Source: Sphingobacterium tabacisoli | GTDB taxonomy: Bacteria; Bacteroidota; Bacteroidia; Sphingobacteriales; Sphingobacteriaceae | Reading direction: 5' to 3' | Assembly: GCF_017908035.1 (NCBI RefSeq) | Contig: NZ_JAEQMU010000001.1 | Span: 1,736,001-1,800,000, forward strand | Length of the DNA: 64,000 bases | Shown here: positions 8,626 through 17,225 of the stretch, in pieces | Numbering within the stretch: the first letter of the stretch is position 1 | Layout of the letters: each line of letters starts with the position of its first letter | Notes under the pieces: generated by a model | Databases searched by the model: none | The model's input: the letters and a program-made list of their open reading frames with translations, nothing else | Told to the model about the DNA's origin: nothing | Program-made: the position numbers and the translations under genes

Positions 8626-9774
8626 CTAATAGCTTCTCAACATCAACGATCCACCACTCGTCACTATAGTCTCTCCAGCTTCAAGGCCAGACGCTACTAC
8701 AACACGTTCGTTAGAAGTTCCCGAAATATTCACTTCTCTTTTCACAAACTTATTATCTCCCTCTTTTACAAAAACAAACTGCCTGTCATTAGCCTGGAAT
8801 ACAGCACTACTAGGTACAAGAATAGATTTCTGAGGAGTATCTCTAAAAAGTACCGTTACATACATACCCGGTTTAAGCTCATGATTGATATTATCACACT
8901 CAATCAATACCTCAACACTCCGCGTTTCTTCATCGACAATTTCATTAACGTGGTATACTTTTCCTTTTATGAGATGGTCGGGATAGGCAGCGACTTTTAT
9001 TTCGACTTCATCCAATTCGTGGATAAAACGGATATCCTTTTCTTTTACCTGCCCCACAATCCATACCTTAGAAAGTTCGGCGACCACCGCAATAGGTTCG
9101 GCATCCTCCTTCAAATATTGTCCGATTACAATATTATTATCGACAATCTCTCCTTTGATAGGAGATCTTACAATCATCGGCTTCCCAAGAGACATCTTCT
9201 CTGGGTTGACATTAAATATTTTTAAAGCAGATAAAGAGTTTGATAATGCAGATTTTTTAATTTCATAATCGGTTTCGGCATCCTCCAACTCCCGTTGTAT
9301 CCCTACACCGTTTTTTAAGAGATCTTGCTGCCGTTTCAAATTCAATTCTGCTTGACGAAATTCCTGACGGGCGTCAGTATATTCTTTCTCCGCATTAAAA
9401 TAGTCTGGAGAACTCAATTCAAAAATCGGCGAGCCAGGTTGTACTTTCTGTCCCAAACGAACAAATGACCGTAATATCCGACCTGCAAATGGAGACGCAA
9501 TCTCAGCATAGGCATTAGGAATGGTCTTGACAGTCCCCGCACTTGTCATCTCCAAAATAAAATCTTCTTCCGCTACAGTTCCAAAACTTAGCTTAGAATG
9601 AATCGGAGACGCTGCAGTCAATAAGACCGCATCACCTTCAATACGATAAGCCTTATTATCTTCTTCCTCTTTTTTTGATGTGCTGCTACACGAAGAGAGT
9701 ACAAAGAAACTAATGCCAATAAAAAACAATAGCTTTTTCTTCTTTAGACGGATGTCCTTACTGTTAATTTTCAT
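8626..9774 (-). CDS. CusB/HlyD-type periplasmic adaptor lipoprotein of the metal RND pump
   Basis: About 382 residues from the ATG at 9774. The N-terminus is a lipoprotein signal (K-K-K-K-L-L-F-F-I-G ... V-L-S-S-C-S-S), so upstream in-frame starts reaching 9951 were rejected because they would bury it behind about 50 extra residues. Then come a barrel-sandwich domain (G-R-I-L-R-S-F-V-R-L-G-Q-K-V), a helical hairpin (about residues 100-170), the second lipoyl half (P-I-K-G-E-I-V-D) and a membrane-proximal domain ending G-E-T-I-V-T-S-G-G. It links the CusA-like pump to the outer-membrane channel and is the first gene of the four-gene operon. Confidence 0.9.
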   Translation of the reverse strand: MKINSKDIRLKKKKLLFFIGISFFVLSSCSSTSKKEEEDNKAYRIEGDAVLLTAASPIHSKLSFGTVAEEDFILEMTSAGTVKTIPNAYAEIASPFAGRILRSFVRLGQKVQPGSPIFELSSPDYFNAEKEYTDARQEFRQAELNLKRQQDLLKNGVGIQRELEDAETDYEIKKSALSNSLSALKIFNVNPEKMSLGKPMIVRSPIKGEIVDNNIVIGQYLKEDAEPIAVVAELSKVWIVGQVKEKDIRFIHELDEVEIKVAAYPDHLIKGKVYHVNEIVDEETRSVEVLIECDNINHELKPGMYVTVLFRDTPQKSILVPSSAVFQANDRQFVFVKEGDNKFVKREVNISGTSNERVVVASGLEAGETIVTSGGSLMLRSY

Positions 9775-9812
9775 TGTTTTGCCTTTAATTGATTTCATAT
9801 TCAAATTAATCT

Positions 9813-9826
9813 GGCACAAAAGTGCC
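9813..9826. promoter_or_regulatory. Inverted repeat upstream of the metal-efflux operon
   Basis: The plus strand reads GGCAC-AAAA-GTGCC, a perfect 5-base inverted repeat about 40 bases upstream of the adaptor start codon. It could be a regulator site or a small leader hairpin. No full TAnnTTTG element was found nearby, so the promoter itself is unplaced. Confidence 0.3.
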
Positions 9827-10071
9827 CATATTAATACCGTAAGGCTGTTAGAGGAGCAATAGAAAAATATTAGAAATTTATTAGACTCGTTCGAGCATTG
9901 GACTTTTCTGCCAACAAACAAGCCTTTCCTATCCCCTAAAGGGCACGCCACGGGGACTACAGTAAGGAGGAATGATTAAATTAAAAAAGAAATAACTAAG
10001 GCTAAGGAAAGTTTTGCTAACTTACACCAGAAATATTTACAACTATAAATATTAAATACAACTTTCTTAAA

Positions 10072-10533
10072 ATGGTAGTAATAAACAATTACGAGGAGTA
10101 CAAATCGTTTGAAGGAAAACAATTAGGCTCTTCCGATTGGCACAAAATCGATCAAGAGCAGATCAACAGATTTGCGGACGCGACCCTAGATCACCAATGG
10201 ATACATATCGATCAGGAAAAAGCAAAAACGGATAGCCCTTTCAAAACAACGATTGCCCACGGATACCTCACACTTTCCTTGATTCCTTACCTTTGGAAGC
10301 AAATTGCGGATGTAAGAAATCTAAAAATGGAAATCAACTATGGCATTGAGAATTTAAAATTTGGGCAAGCCGTGTTAGTAGACAGCGAAGTACAACTGCA
10401 AGCAAAGGTAAAATCAATACTTAACTTAAGAGGTACTGTTAAAGCATCCATAGAAGCGACATTGGTAATCAAAGACAATCCTAAACCAGCGTACGTGGGT
10501 GATGTTGTATTTCTATATCATTTCCAAGACTAA
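10072..10533 (+). CDS. MaoC-like (R)-specific enoyl-CoA hydratase
   Basis: A 153-residue hot-dog fold protein of the MaoC/NodN group. The hydratase signature is visible at about residues 38-62: F-A-D-A-T-L-D-H-Q-W-I-H-I-D holds the catalytic Asp and His, followed by I-A-H-G-Y-L-T-L-S-L. Such proteins hydrate trans-2-enoyl-CoA thioesters in the cytosol during fatty-acid or related metabolism; the exact acyl substrate is unknown. The gene stands alone on the plus strand, upstream-facing neighbours are divergent, and a hairpin follows its stop codon. The length is standard for the single-domain family. Confidence 0.87.
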   Translation: MVVINNYEEYKSFEGKQLGSSDWHKIDQEQINRFADATLDHQWIHIDQEKAKTDSPFKTTIAHGYLTLSLIPYLWKQIADVRNLKMEINYGIENLKFGQAVLVDSEVQLQAKVKSILNLRGTVKASIEATLVIKDNPKPAYVGDVVFLYHFQD

Positions 10534-10539
10534 AAAGAG

Positions 10540-10574
10540 CCCAGCAAAAGTAGGATAGCCCTGCTTTTGCTGGG
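10540..10574. terminator. Hairpin after the MaoC-like gene
   Basis: A perfect 11-base inverted repeat (CCCAGCAAAAG at 10540-10550 and its complement at 10564-10574) around a 13-base loop. The T-tract is poor, so termination is likely but not certain. It lies between convergent genes and may serve both. Confidence 0.55.
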
Positions 10575-10596
10575 AATAATACAGGATACTATCTAC

Positions 10597-10869
10597 TTAA
10601 GATAAGGACATAGTCCGTAATGGTATCCCCATTAAAAAACTATCCAGTTCTTCGCATTTAAAATTATACTCATCCACCTTACTAACAATCTGTGGTACCA
10701 CGTGTTCATTCGACTCCACACGCAAAACCCGATCCTCATCTTCTAAATCCAAGCTCACGATAAGGGGAGTTTTCAGAGACTGTAATCCTTCTAGTATATG
10801 AATCTTATCGGTCAATGTCTGAACGTTGGTCTTGAAAATACTTACAAATTTATACATAGTTGCAATCAT
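10597..10869 (-). CDS. Small HMA-like (ferredoxin-fold) protein without the metal-binding Cys pair
   Basis: A 90-residue cytosolic protein. The predicted order beta-alpha-beta-beta-alpha-beta, with F-K-T-N-V near the start, D-R-V-L-R-V-E in the middle and Y-N-F-K-C-E-E-L near the end, resembles heavy-metal-associated domain proteins of Bacteroidota. The C-x-x-C metal loop is absent: the corresponding stretch is Q-T-L-T-D. It therefore probably does not carry copper the classical way. It lies alone between convergent and same-strand neighbours, downstream of the LytTR pair. An alternative start is Met5. The fold call is an inference; no function is assigned. Confidence 0.6.
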   Translation of the reverse strand: MIATMYKFVSIFKTNVQTLTDKIHILEGLQSLKTPLIVSLDLEDEDRVLRVESNEHVVPQIVSKVDEYNFKCEELDSFLMGIPLRTMSLS

Positions 10870-10984
10870 TGTCGTTACTGTACTTTGAATAACTTATAAT
10901 CCAAAATTCACGAAAATAACTGAAATACAAAGCGCCTTTCGGTGCCAAACGGACAAAATCAGGGACGAGCCGTCCGTACCATTA

Positions 10985-11764
10985 TCAAGCTAATTCTTTA
11001 GCCTCAAGCCAGCGTAAAAAGGTAGAGGCCTTCTCCCTACTGACGTACACACGGGAACTATGTGCTATAGCAAGATCCAACGAGAGCTTTCGCGATAAAG
11101 TATAACTCGCATGACGCAAGGCCACTCTATTAACAAGATGTTGCCGATTCGCTCGAAAAAACACACCTCCCAACGTCTTTTCAAGATCGTCCAAACTCTT
11201 GTTCACAGCATACTCTTTGCCATCAAAAGTTTTGACAAATACATTCTCGTACTCGATGTAACACAAAGCTATATCCTCAGCAACCAATGGAATAATCCGT
11301 CCATGATGATGGACAACTAAGGCATTTTGTCTTGACTGGGCCTGCCCCAGCAAATCATTATAAAGACCATCCTTCAAATTATGGTTTATCGCCCCCTGCG
11401 AAAGTTGTCGTTGCAGACCGAAATACTTTTGCATAGTAGATTCGACGGCCTCATTCGAAATCGGTTTCAAAATATAATCAATACCGTTCGTCTTAAAAGC
11501 TTCTAACAGATAATCATCATATGCCGTACAAAAGACAATAGGTGCAGAGATCGATATTTCTTTGAAGATCTCAAAACTCAAACCATCCCCTAGTTGAATA
11601 TCAGAGAAAATAAGATCCACATTGGGAGCATCACGAAAAAAGGCAATTCCCTCCTGTACAGACTGTATATACTTTACAATCTCTATCTGAGGCAGGACCA
11701 AACTCAACGTTTGAGCCAAATCTTCAGCAGCTAAGCACTCATCTTCTACTAAAACGATTCTCAT
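10985..11764 (-). CDS. LytTR-type response regulator
   Basis: A 259-residue two-domain regulator. The receiver domain covers about residues 1-120, with acidic D8/E7, the phosphoacceptor Asp55 in L-I-F-S-D-I-Q-L, and the conserved Lys in Y-I-L-K-P-I. A LytTR DNA-binding domain covers about 150-255 (F-F-R-A-N-R-Q-H-L-V-N). The start codon overlaps the stop codon of the kinase gene by one base (TAATG), indicating translational coupling and a dedicated two-component pair. LytTR regulators in this phylum often control a neighbouring or distant envelope gene; no obvious target is adjacent here. Confidence 0.93.
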   Translation of the reverse strand: MRIVLVEDECLAAEDLAQTLSLVLPQIEIVKYIQSVQEGIAFFRDAPNVDLIFSDIQLGDGLSFEIFKEISISAPIVFCTAYDDYLLEAFKTNGIDYILKPISNEAVESTMQKYFGLQRQLSQGAINHNLKDGLYNDLLGQAQSRQNALVVHHHGRIIPLVAEDIALCYIEYENVFVKTFDGKEYAVNKSLDDLEKTLGGVFFRANRQHLVNRVALRHASYTLSRKLSLDLAIAHSSRVYVSREKASTFLRWLEAKELA

Positions 11765-12801
11765 TACACAATTTTAATACGTACTTCAAAAAACCCCTCT
11801 GACTCCTCGATTTCCACCCCCTGTACAAATAAATATTTATAACGCTCAATGAGATTACGTAATCCACTGCCGTTTGAATCTACTTTCTGATGTTTAATAT
11901 TTTTATTATTACGGACAGATATCCATCCTTCCCGTTCCTCGACAGAAATCCGAACCGGATCCGCCACTGTAAAAGCGTTATGCTTTAAAACATTATCAAC
12001 TAGTGGTTGGATGGAGAAAATAGGAAGTTGTTTCATTCGTATATCTGCCGAAATATTTACCTGATAATGCAAAGCCTCACCAAAACGGATCTTCTGCATA
12101 TTGAGATAATCCTCACAAAGTTTAATTTCCTGATCTATACTAGCCAACTCACCGTTCTTCACAGAAGCAATAGTAATGCGTAAAAAATCAGAAAGTTGAA
12201 CCAAATAACTCTGAGCCATATCGGGATCCTTGCGAATCAATGTCTTCAAAGTAGCTAAGGCATTAAACAAAAAATGAGGTTGAATCTGTTGACGCATCAT
12301 CAAATTAATAGCCTCTTCACGAGCACGTTCCAATCGAGAGCGCTCTAACTTATGATGAGCCTTAGCATGTTCTGACATCAGAAAGTAAAGCCATAGCAGT
12401 ACAACTACATTTAGTAAGCTACCCTGCACACTAATAAATGTAAAATTACGTACAGGATTCTGAATCAAAAAACTATGTAACCGATAGTCCAGAACTCCAA
12501 AAAAACGTTCGATATAGTGAAATCCCCAGATAATTAAAATGGCACTCACAAAACTGATAATCTTCACGTGTAATGGCGACTTAACAGGATCCTCTACCCG
12601 AAAATAAACGTGGATACAGATATTATTGAAAGCAACCATCAGAATAACTAAAAACGTAATACAGATCTGCACAACGCTACGCGTACTCATAAAACCTCCA
12701 GTGAAAGAAGCCAATGCAATAAGTAACGTTGCTGTCAGCGCAAAGACAAAACTTTGCTTAATCCATAGTCCAAAAGGGTAATCTATGTGGCTACATCTCA
12801 T
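11764..12801 (-). CDS. LytS/YehU-type sensor histidine kinase
   Basis: A 345-residue membrane kinase of the His_kinase (LytS/YehU) family. Four hydrophobic segments are visible at about residues 16-36, 43-63, 79-97 and 118-142, followed by a coiled linker rich in Arg/Glu (150-168). The phosphoacceptor H-box Q-P-H-F-L-F-N-A has His176. An ATPase domain follows with D-N-V-L-K-H-N-A (N-box) and G-S-G-L-R-N-L. There is no separate periplasmic sensor domain, so it probably senses within the membrane. It is first of the pair with the LytTR regulator. Confidence 0.92.
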   Translation of the reverse strand: MRCSHIDYPFGLWIKQSFVFALTATLLIALASFTGGFMSTRSVVQICITFLVILMVAFNNICIHVYFRVEDPVKSPLHVKIISFVSAILIIWGFHYIERFFGVLDYRLHSFLIQNPVRNFTFISVQGSLLNVVVLLWLYFLMSEHAKAHHKLERSRLERAREEAINLMMRQQIQPHFLFNALATLKTLIRKDPDMAQSYLVQLSDFLRITIASVKNGELASIDQEIKLCEDYLNMQKIRFGEALHYQVNISADIRMKQLPIFSIQPLVDNVLKHNAFTVADPVRISVEEREGWISVRNNKNIKHQKVDSNGSGLRNLIERYKYLFVQGVEIEESEGFFEVRIKIV

Positions 12802-13090
12802 TGTCAGTGTATTAAACTATTCATGCTTTTCCTTTATCTTAAAGGCGAAAACCACCAAAATCAGGTGAAATTGTAAAAAAACAAATTATTGCAATAAAAA
12901 ATTGCCTTACTACACAATAAAAACAATTCATTATCGTTTTACTTGTAATTCATAATTTAGGTTAATAAATGGTTAGTTAGAAACGCCTGTTGCTCCCAGC
13001 TTCCGGCGTTTTTTCTTACCATTCCTGTACCTACAATCACCCAGCAAAAAATATCAAAATGGCAATTGCTCTGATTTAATTAGATAACAA
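12802..13090. other. Intergenic region with an orphan hairpin
   Basis: AT-rich sequence between the kinase start and the metA stop. No gene was found. It holds one hairpin with a plus-strand T-tract: AAACGCC at 12981-12987 pairs with GGCGTTT at 13005-13011, followed by more T. No annotated plus-strand gene lies upstream of it, so it could end a short untranslated RNA or be chance. Confidence 0.4.
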
Positions 13091-14038
13091 TTAAGAATTT
13101 TGATCCCTAAGACTTCCTAAATTCGGCACATTCTTTAAATCAAACGGAGTTTCTTGGTATACAAAATAGTTAAGCCAATTATTAAACAACAAATTCGCAT
13201 GGCTAACCCATCTTACCTTTGGAGGTAAAGCAGGATCATCATTTGTATAATAATTACAAGGAACATCAATCTCTAAACCTTTCTCTACATCCCGTACATA
13301 TTCCTGATGTAGTGTATAAGGAGCGTACTCTGAATGCCCCGTCAAATAGAACTCCCGCCCCCCTCTTGAGCTCGCGATAGCTATACCTGCTCCATCCGAC
13401 TCCGAAAGAACATCTATTTCTCCACTCTTTAACAGATCCTCTTTTGAAACCGTAGTATGTCTACTATGAGGAATAAAGAATTCATCATCAAACCCTCTAA
13501 AAAGTGGATTGGTTTTATCTAAAGCAGTGTGTTGAAAAACACCAAAGACCTTTTTGTCTAAAGGTTGCTTCTCAACACCATAAAAATGATACAATGCAGC
13601 TTGAGAAGCCCAACAGATATACAACGTTGAAGTAACGTGAGTACGCGCCCAATCGAAAATCCGCGTAACTTCATCCCAATAAGTTACCTCTTCAAAAGCA
13701 AGCATCTCTACAGGAGCTCCCGTAATAATCATCCCGTCGTAAAAATCATCAGCGATTTCAGAAAACCCTTTGTAAAACATTTCCAAATGCTCTGCAGGAG
13801 TATTCTTAGATGTATGCGATTCCAAGTTCAAAAACTCCACCTCAATCTGTAAAGGATTGTTGGACAATAACCGAACGAAATCCGTTTCTGCAGAAATTTT
13901 CAATGGCATAAGATTCAGAATGACGAGTCGAAGTGGCCGGATATCCTGCTCACTCGCGCGAAGGTCACTCATTACAAATATACTTTCGTTTTTTAACAGC
14001 TCTATCGCTGGTAAACTATCGGGTATCTTAACTGGCAT
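13091..14038 (-). CDS. metA: Homoserine O-acetyltransferase (MetA family)
   Basis: A 315-residue MetA-family enzyme of methionine synthesis that acylates the hydroxyl of L-homoserine. The nucleophile Cys142 is in Y-I-C-W-A-S-Q-A, and the family motifs N-L-M-P-L-K and H-S-R-H-T-T and the catalytic H-S-E near residue 236 are all present. Residue 111 is Glu (A-P-V-E-M); in this family Glu111 selects acetyl-CoA whereas Gly selects succinyl-CoA, so acetyl-homoserine is the predicted product despite the common 'succinyltransferase' label. The gene is monocistronic with a TAnnTTTG element about 40 bases upstream. No SAM riboswitch was recognised in the 198-base divergent spacer. Confidence 0.95.
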   Translation of the reverse strand: MPVKIPDSLPAIELLKNESIFVMSDLRASEQDIRPLRLVILNLMPLKISAETDFVRLLSNNPLQIEVEFLNLESHTSKNTPAEHLEMFYKGFSEIADDFYDGMIITGAPVEMLAFEEVTYWDEVTRIFDWARTHVTSTLYICWASQAALYHFYGVEKQPLDKKVFGVFQHTALDKTNPLFRGFDDEFFIPHSRHTTVSKEDLLKSGEIDVLSESDGAGIAIASSRGGREFYLTGHSEYAPYTLHQEYVRDVEKGLEIDVPCNYYTNDDPALPPKVRWVSHANLLFNNWLNYFVYQETPFDLKNVPNLGSLRDQNS

Positions 14039-14080
14039 ACGATATTCACTTATTTCACCTTAAATAAACCGTAAAAGTAC

Positions 14081-14088
14081 CAAAAATA
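14081..14088 (-). promoter_or_regulatory. -7 element of the metA promoter
   Basis: The minus strand reads TATTTTTG, a TAnnTTTG match 42 bases before the metA start codon. No clear TTTG -33 element stands at the standard spacing. Confidence 0.5.
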
Positions 14089-14236
14089 AGCAGGAATAAA
14101 AAAATGCTAAAAACCTTTCGTGGCAGGGGACCATTATTAAGTTCCAAATGTAAAGAGCTCGTTATGTTCTTGTCGAAAAACAAAAACTGTTGTAAATTGC
14201 ATACTATAACCTATTATATAAATAAAACAACAACAA

Positions 14237-14761
14237 ATGTATAAAAGAACAATAACTAACACATTAGCCATCTTATCACTATGTTTGGCTTTTACCCTAA
14301 GCCAGGCACAGGAAAGCAATAATGGCAAAAAATTGTGGGCAAAATCTATCTTAAATGAGAAGGCACCTGAACTACAGGTAGAACAATGGCTTTCCGATGC
14401 TCCAAACACCAAAGGAAAATTTGTGCTTGTTGACTTTTGGGCAACCTGGTGTGGTCCATGCCGAAGAGTGATTCCAGAACTAAACGAATGGCAGGAAAAA
14501 TATAAAGATCAATTGGTGATTGTAGGAATATCCGACGAGACTGCAGACAAAGTGCAAAATGCCAAAGACATTAAAATTGACTATTACAATGCGATAGATA
14601 CGCAGGCAAGACTAAAAAAAGAGCTTGAAGTAAAAGGAATACCACACTGTATACTATTGGACCCTCAGGGAATTGTGCGCTGGGAAGGATTCCCAACACT
14701 CGCTGATCATGAACTTACAGCTGATGTTCTTGAAACAATCATTAAAAAATATAGCAAATAA
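14237..14761 (+). CDS. TlpA/ResA-like periplasmic thioredoxin
   Basis: A 174-residue exported thioredoxin-fold protein. A signal peptide covers about residues 1-25 (L-A-F-T-L-S-Q-A-Q). The active site is W-A-T-W-C-G-P-C-R at about residue 75, with the cis-proline in K-G-I-P-H. It should reduce disulfides in the periplasm, for example on apo-cytochromes or thiol enzymes. It stands alone on the plus strand between divergent metA and a convergent dehydrogenase gene. It is one of three TlpA-like proteins in the window; the active-site pair is CGPC here and CPPC in the other two, so their redox potentials may differ. Confidence 0.9.
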   Translation: MYKRTITNTLAILSLCLAFTLSQAQESNNGKKLWAKSILNEKAPELQVEQWLSDAPNTKGKFVLVDFWATWCGPCRRVIPELNEWQEKYKDQLVIVGISDETADKVQNAKDIKIDYYNAIDTQARLKKELEVKGIPHCILLDPQGIVRWEGFPTLADHELTADVLETIIKKYSK

Positions 14762-14769
14762 ATAATAAA

Positions 14770-14799
14770 AAAAGGGACTTTAATATTAAAGTCCCTTTT
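14770..14799. terminator. Bidirectional terminator between convergent genes
   Basis: AAAAGGGACTTT (14770-14781) pairs with AAAGTCCCTTTT (14788-14799) around AATATT. A and T tracts flank both ends, so it serves the TlpA-like gene and the dehydrogenase operon. Confidence 0.85.
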
Positions 14800-14807
14800 C
14801 TTTTTGA

Positions 14808-16034
14808 CTAAATCAATTGCCGTAAAGCAATCTCATAAGCCTTCGAAGATAGCTGTCTGCGCTCTTTCGAAACATCATAAATCGCTTTCAATGCTTGTTG
14901 TATCACTTTTGAAACATCAGAAAACAAAGCGTCGTCACTGATTTCAATATTTGGCTGCATCAAATAAGCAAATACACGAGCCATACCGCAATTAGCCACA
15001 AAATCCGGAATAACAGACACCTGTTGATCGGCATACTCCATCACAGGACCATAGAAGATTTCTTTATCCGCAAAAGGCACATTTGCGCCACTAGCGATTA
15101 GCTCTAAGCCGTTATCCACCAATTGCTGAACATGAGATTTAGACACTAGACGAGATGCCGCGGCAGGGATAAAGATTTCCGCTCCGATTCCCCAAACTTC
15201 TTCCTGCAATTTATCCGATGGAATCATATCGGGAGATACCAGTTCATTGCCATTACGATTAAGGAACAAATCTGTTATCGCCTTTTCATCAAATCCATCC
15301 GTATTAATCAGGCCGCCCATGCGATCTATAATACCAACGACACGAACCCCCATCTTAGATAGATAAAACGCGGCTGCCGCAGCAACATTCCCCCAACCTT
15401 GGATAATAGCTCTCTTTCCTTGGCATCCTGATTCATAGAGATCATAAAAATGACGAACAGATTCCGCGACACCAAAACCCGTAATCATATCTGCAACTTT
15501 ATACTTGCGCTTTAAATCTGGCGTATAAAAAGCATCCTCCAACACTTTAGAGACACCATACCGCAATTGTCCGATCTGACGGATACGTTCACTCTCACGG
15601 ACATTAAAATGTCCATTCAACACCCCCTCTTGAGGATGCCAGAGACCATACTCCTCGGTCATCGGGATTACATCGTGGATTTCATCAATATTGAGGTCTC
15701 CACCTGTTCCGTAATAGTTTTTCAACAAAGGCGTCACCGCTTTAAACCAACGAGCCAAAACGTCCTTTTTCCGAGGATCTTTTGGATCAAAATTAATCCC
15801 GGATTTGGCACCCCCTATTGCTGGTCCAGATACCGTAAATTTCACCTCCATTGTTTTGGCAAGCGACTCTACTTCATTCCTATCCAACCCCGCACGCATC
15901 CGCGTACCACCACCAGCTGCTCCTCCACGTAAAGAATTAATGACAACCCATCCTTCAGCCTCCGTCTCACTATCCTTCCATTCAAATACAATCTCCGGTC
16001 TTTTGTATTCAAAATCCCTAAGTAATTCCTTCAT
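14808..16034 (-). CDS. Glu/Leu/Phe/Val dehydrogenase family protein
   Basis: A 408-residue NAD(P)-dependent amino-acid dehydrogenase that deaminates an L-amino acid to a 2-oxo acid. The N-terminal catalytic domain holds G-G-G-T-R-M (as in leucine/phenylalanine dehydrogenases), the substrate-site E-V-K-F region and G-P-A-I-G-G-A-K-S-G-I. A Rossmann domain follows with I-Q-G-W-G-N-V-A at about residue 215. The gene is third in the unit hmgA-hppD-dehydrogenase, 33 bases behind hppD, so it may feed aromatic 2-oxo acids or recycle the amino group during tyrosine breakdown. Glutamate as substrate is equally possible; sequence alone does not settle it. Confidence 0.87.
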   Translation of the reverse strand: MKELLRDFEYKRPEIVFEWKDSETEAEGWVVINSLRGGAAGGGTRMRAGLDRNEVESLAKTMEVKFTVSGPAIGGAKSGINFDPKDPRKKDVLARWFKAVTPLLKNYYGTGGDLNIDEIHDVIPMTEEYGLWHPQEGVLNGHFNVRESERIRQIGQLRYGVSKVLEDAFYTPDLKRKYKVADMITGFGVAESVRHFYDLYESGCQGKRAIIQGWGNVAAAAAFYLSKMGVRVVGIIDRMGGLINTDGFDEKAITDLFLNRNGNELVSPDMIPSDKLQEEVWGIGAEIFIPAAASRLVSKSHVQQLVDNGLELIASGANVPFADKEIFYGPVMEYADQQVSVIPDFVANCGMARVFAYLMQPNIEISDDALFSDVSKVIQQALKAIYDVSKERRQLSSKAYEIALRQLI

Positions 16035-16067
16035 ATTATTTTAAAATCCTAAAATAGACACCTTATC

Positions 16068-17195
16068 TTATAAATTACCTCTTCTCTCCTGTTCGCGTTC
16101 TATAGCCTCAAACAACGCTTTAAAGTTTCCTGCACCAAAACTCTGCGCACCTTTTCGTTGGATGATTTCAAAAAATAAGGTAGGACGATCCTGAACCGGT
16201 TTTGTAAAAATCTGAAGAAGATACCCTTCCTCATCCCGATCTACCAAAATCCCTAAATCTTGGATGATTTTAATTTCTTCGTCAATTACCCCCACACGGT
16301 CCGGCAACATATCGTAATAAGCCTCAGGAGGAGCGCCTAAAAACTCAACACCACGAGCCTTTAAAGCTTTGACCGTAGAAACAATGTCATTAGTAGCTAA
16401 GGCAGCATGTTGTACCCCCTCGCCTTCGTAGAACTCCAGGTATTCTTCAATCTGAGACTTTTTCTTTCCTTCTGCAGGCTCATTGATCGGAAATTTTACA
16501 TAACCATTACCATTACTCATTACCTTACTCATCAAAGCCGAGTATTCCGTGTTGATCTGTTTGTCATCAAACGAAAGGATATTTACAAATCCCATCACAT
16601 TTTGATACCACTCAACAGTCTCATTCATTTTATTCCAATCGACGTTACCCACACAGTGGTCTACATACAAAAGACCAGTCTCTTCAGGATTATAGTCGCT
16701 AACCCAAGCCTCGTATCCAGGTAAAAATGCACCTTTATAGTTTTTACGTTCTACAAACATATGCACTGTCTCTCCATAGGTATAGATACCTGCGGTCCAG
16801 ACTTCACCATGCTCATCCTGTGTACATAATGGTTCCTGGTATACGCGAGCTCCACGCTTAGTGGTTTCTTCAAAAGATTTTCGTGCATCATCAACCCATA
16901 AAGCCAATATCTTGACCCCGTCACCATGTTTTTTGACATGCTCCGAAATAGAATGGTCCGAGCGCAGAGCAGATGTCAACACCAACCTGATTTTATTCTG
17001 CTTCAATACATAAGATGCACGATCCCGCACTCCAGTCTCCGGACCAGCGTAAGCCTCCGACTGAAAACCAAAAGCGGTCTTGTAATAATGCGCAGCTTGT
17101 TTCGCATTCCCCACATAAAACTCAATGTAATCCGTACCATTAATAGGAAGAAAATCTTGTGCTGTTGCAATTTTCTCCGCAAAAGTTTGTGCCAT
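16068..17195 (-). CDS. hppD: 4-hydroxyphenylpyruvate dioxygenase
   Basis: A 375-residue non-heme iron dioxygenase that converts 4-hydroxyphenylpyruvate to homogentisate, the second step of tyrosine catabolism. Two vicinal-oxygen-chelate halves are present. The iron ligands are visible as His in Y-V-D-H-C-V (about residue 178), His in G-V-Q-H-A-A-L (about 261) and Glu in L-F-F-E-I-I-Q-R (about 340). The length is normal. It lies between hmgA (30-base gap) and the amino-acid dehydrogenase gene on the same strand, so the three are probably one transcript. Confidence 0.96.
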   Translation of the reverse strand: MAQTFAEKIATAQDFLPINGTDYIEFYVGNAKQAAHYYKTAFGFQSEAYAGPETGVRDRASYVLKQNKIRLVLTSALRSDHSISEHVKKHGDGVKILALWVDDARKSFEETTKRGARVYQEPLCTQDEHGEVWTAGIYTYGETVHMFVERKNYKGAFLPGYEAWVSDYNPEETGLLYVDHCVGNVDWNKMNETVEWYQNVMGFVNILSFDDKQINTEYSALMSKVMSNGNGYVKFPINEPAEGKKKSQIEEYLEFYEGEGVQHAALATNDIVSTVKALKARGVEFLGAPPEAYYDMLPDRVGVIDEEIKIIQDLGILVDRDEEGYLLQIFTKPVQDRPTLFFEIIQRKGAQSFGAGNFKALFEAIEREQERRGNL

Positions 17196-17225
17196 GATAA
17201 TATATTATTGTTTATTAATTAGTTA

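Noticed and set aside
8611..9225. 204-codon plus-strand frame opposite the metal-pump adaptor gene
   Set aside because: It lies wholly antisense to a well-supported adaptor and has a His/Tyr/Ser-rich composition typical of a reverse-strand shadow.
9775..9951. Longer N-terminus for the metal-pump adaptor
   Set aside because: It would put about 59 residues in front of an otherwise perfect lipoprotein signal.
14039..14236. SAM riboswitch before metA
   Set aside because: The metA leader is only about 40 bases after the -7 element and no multi-stem structure was seen.
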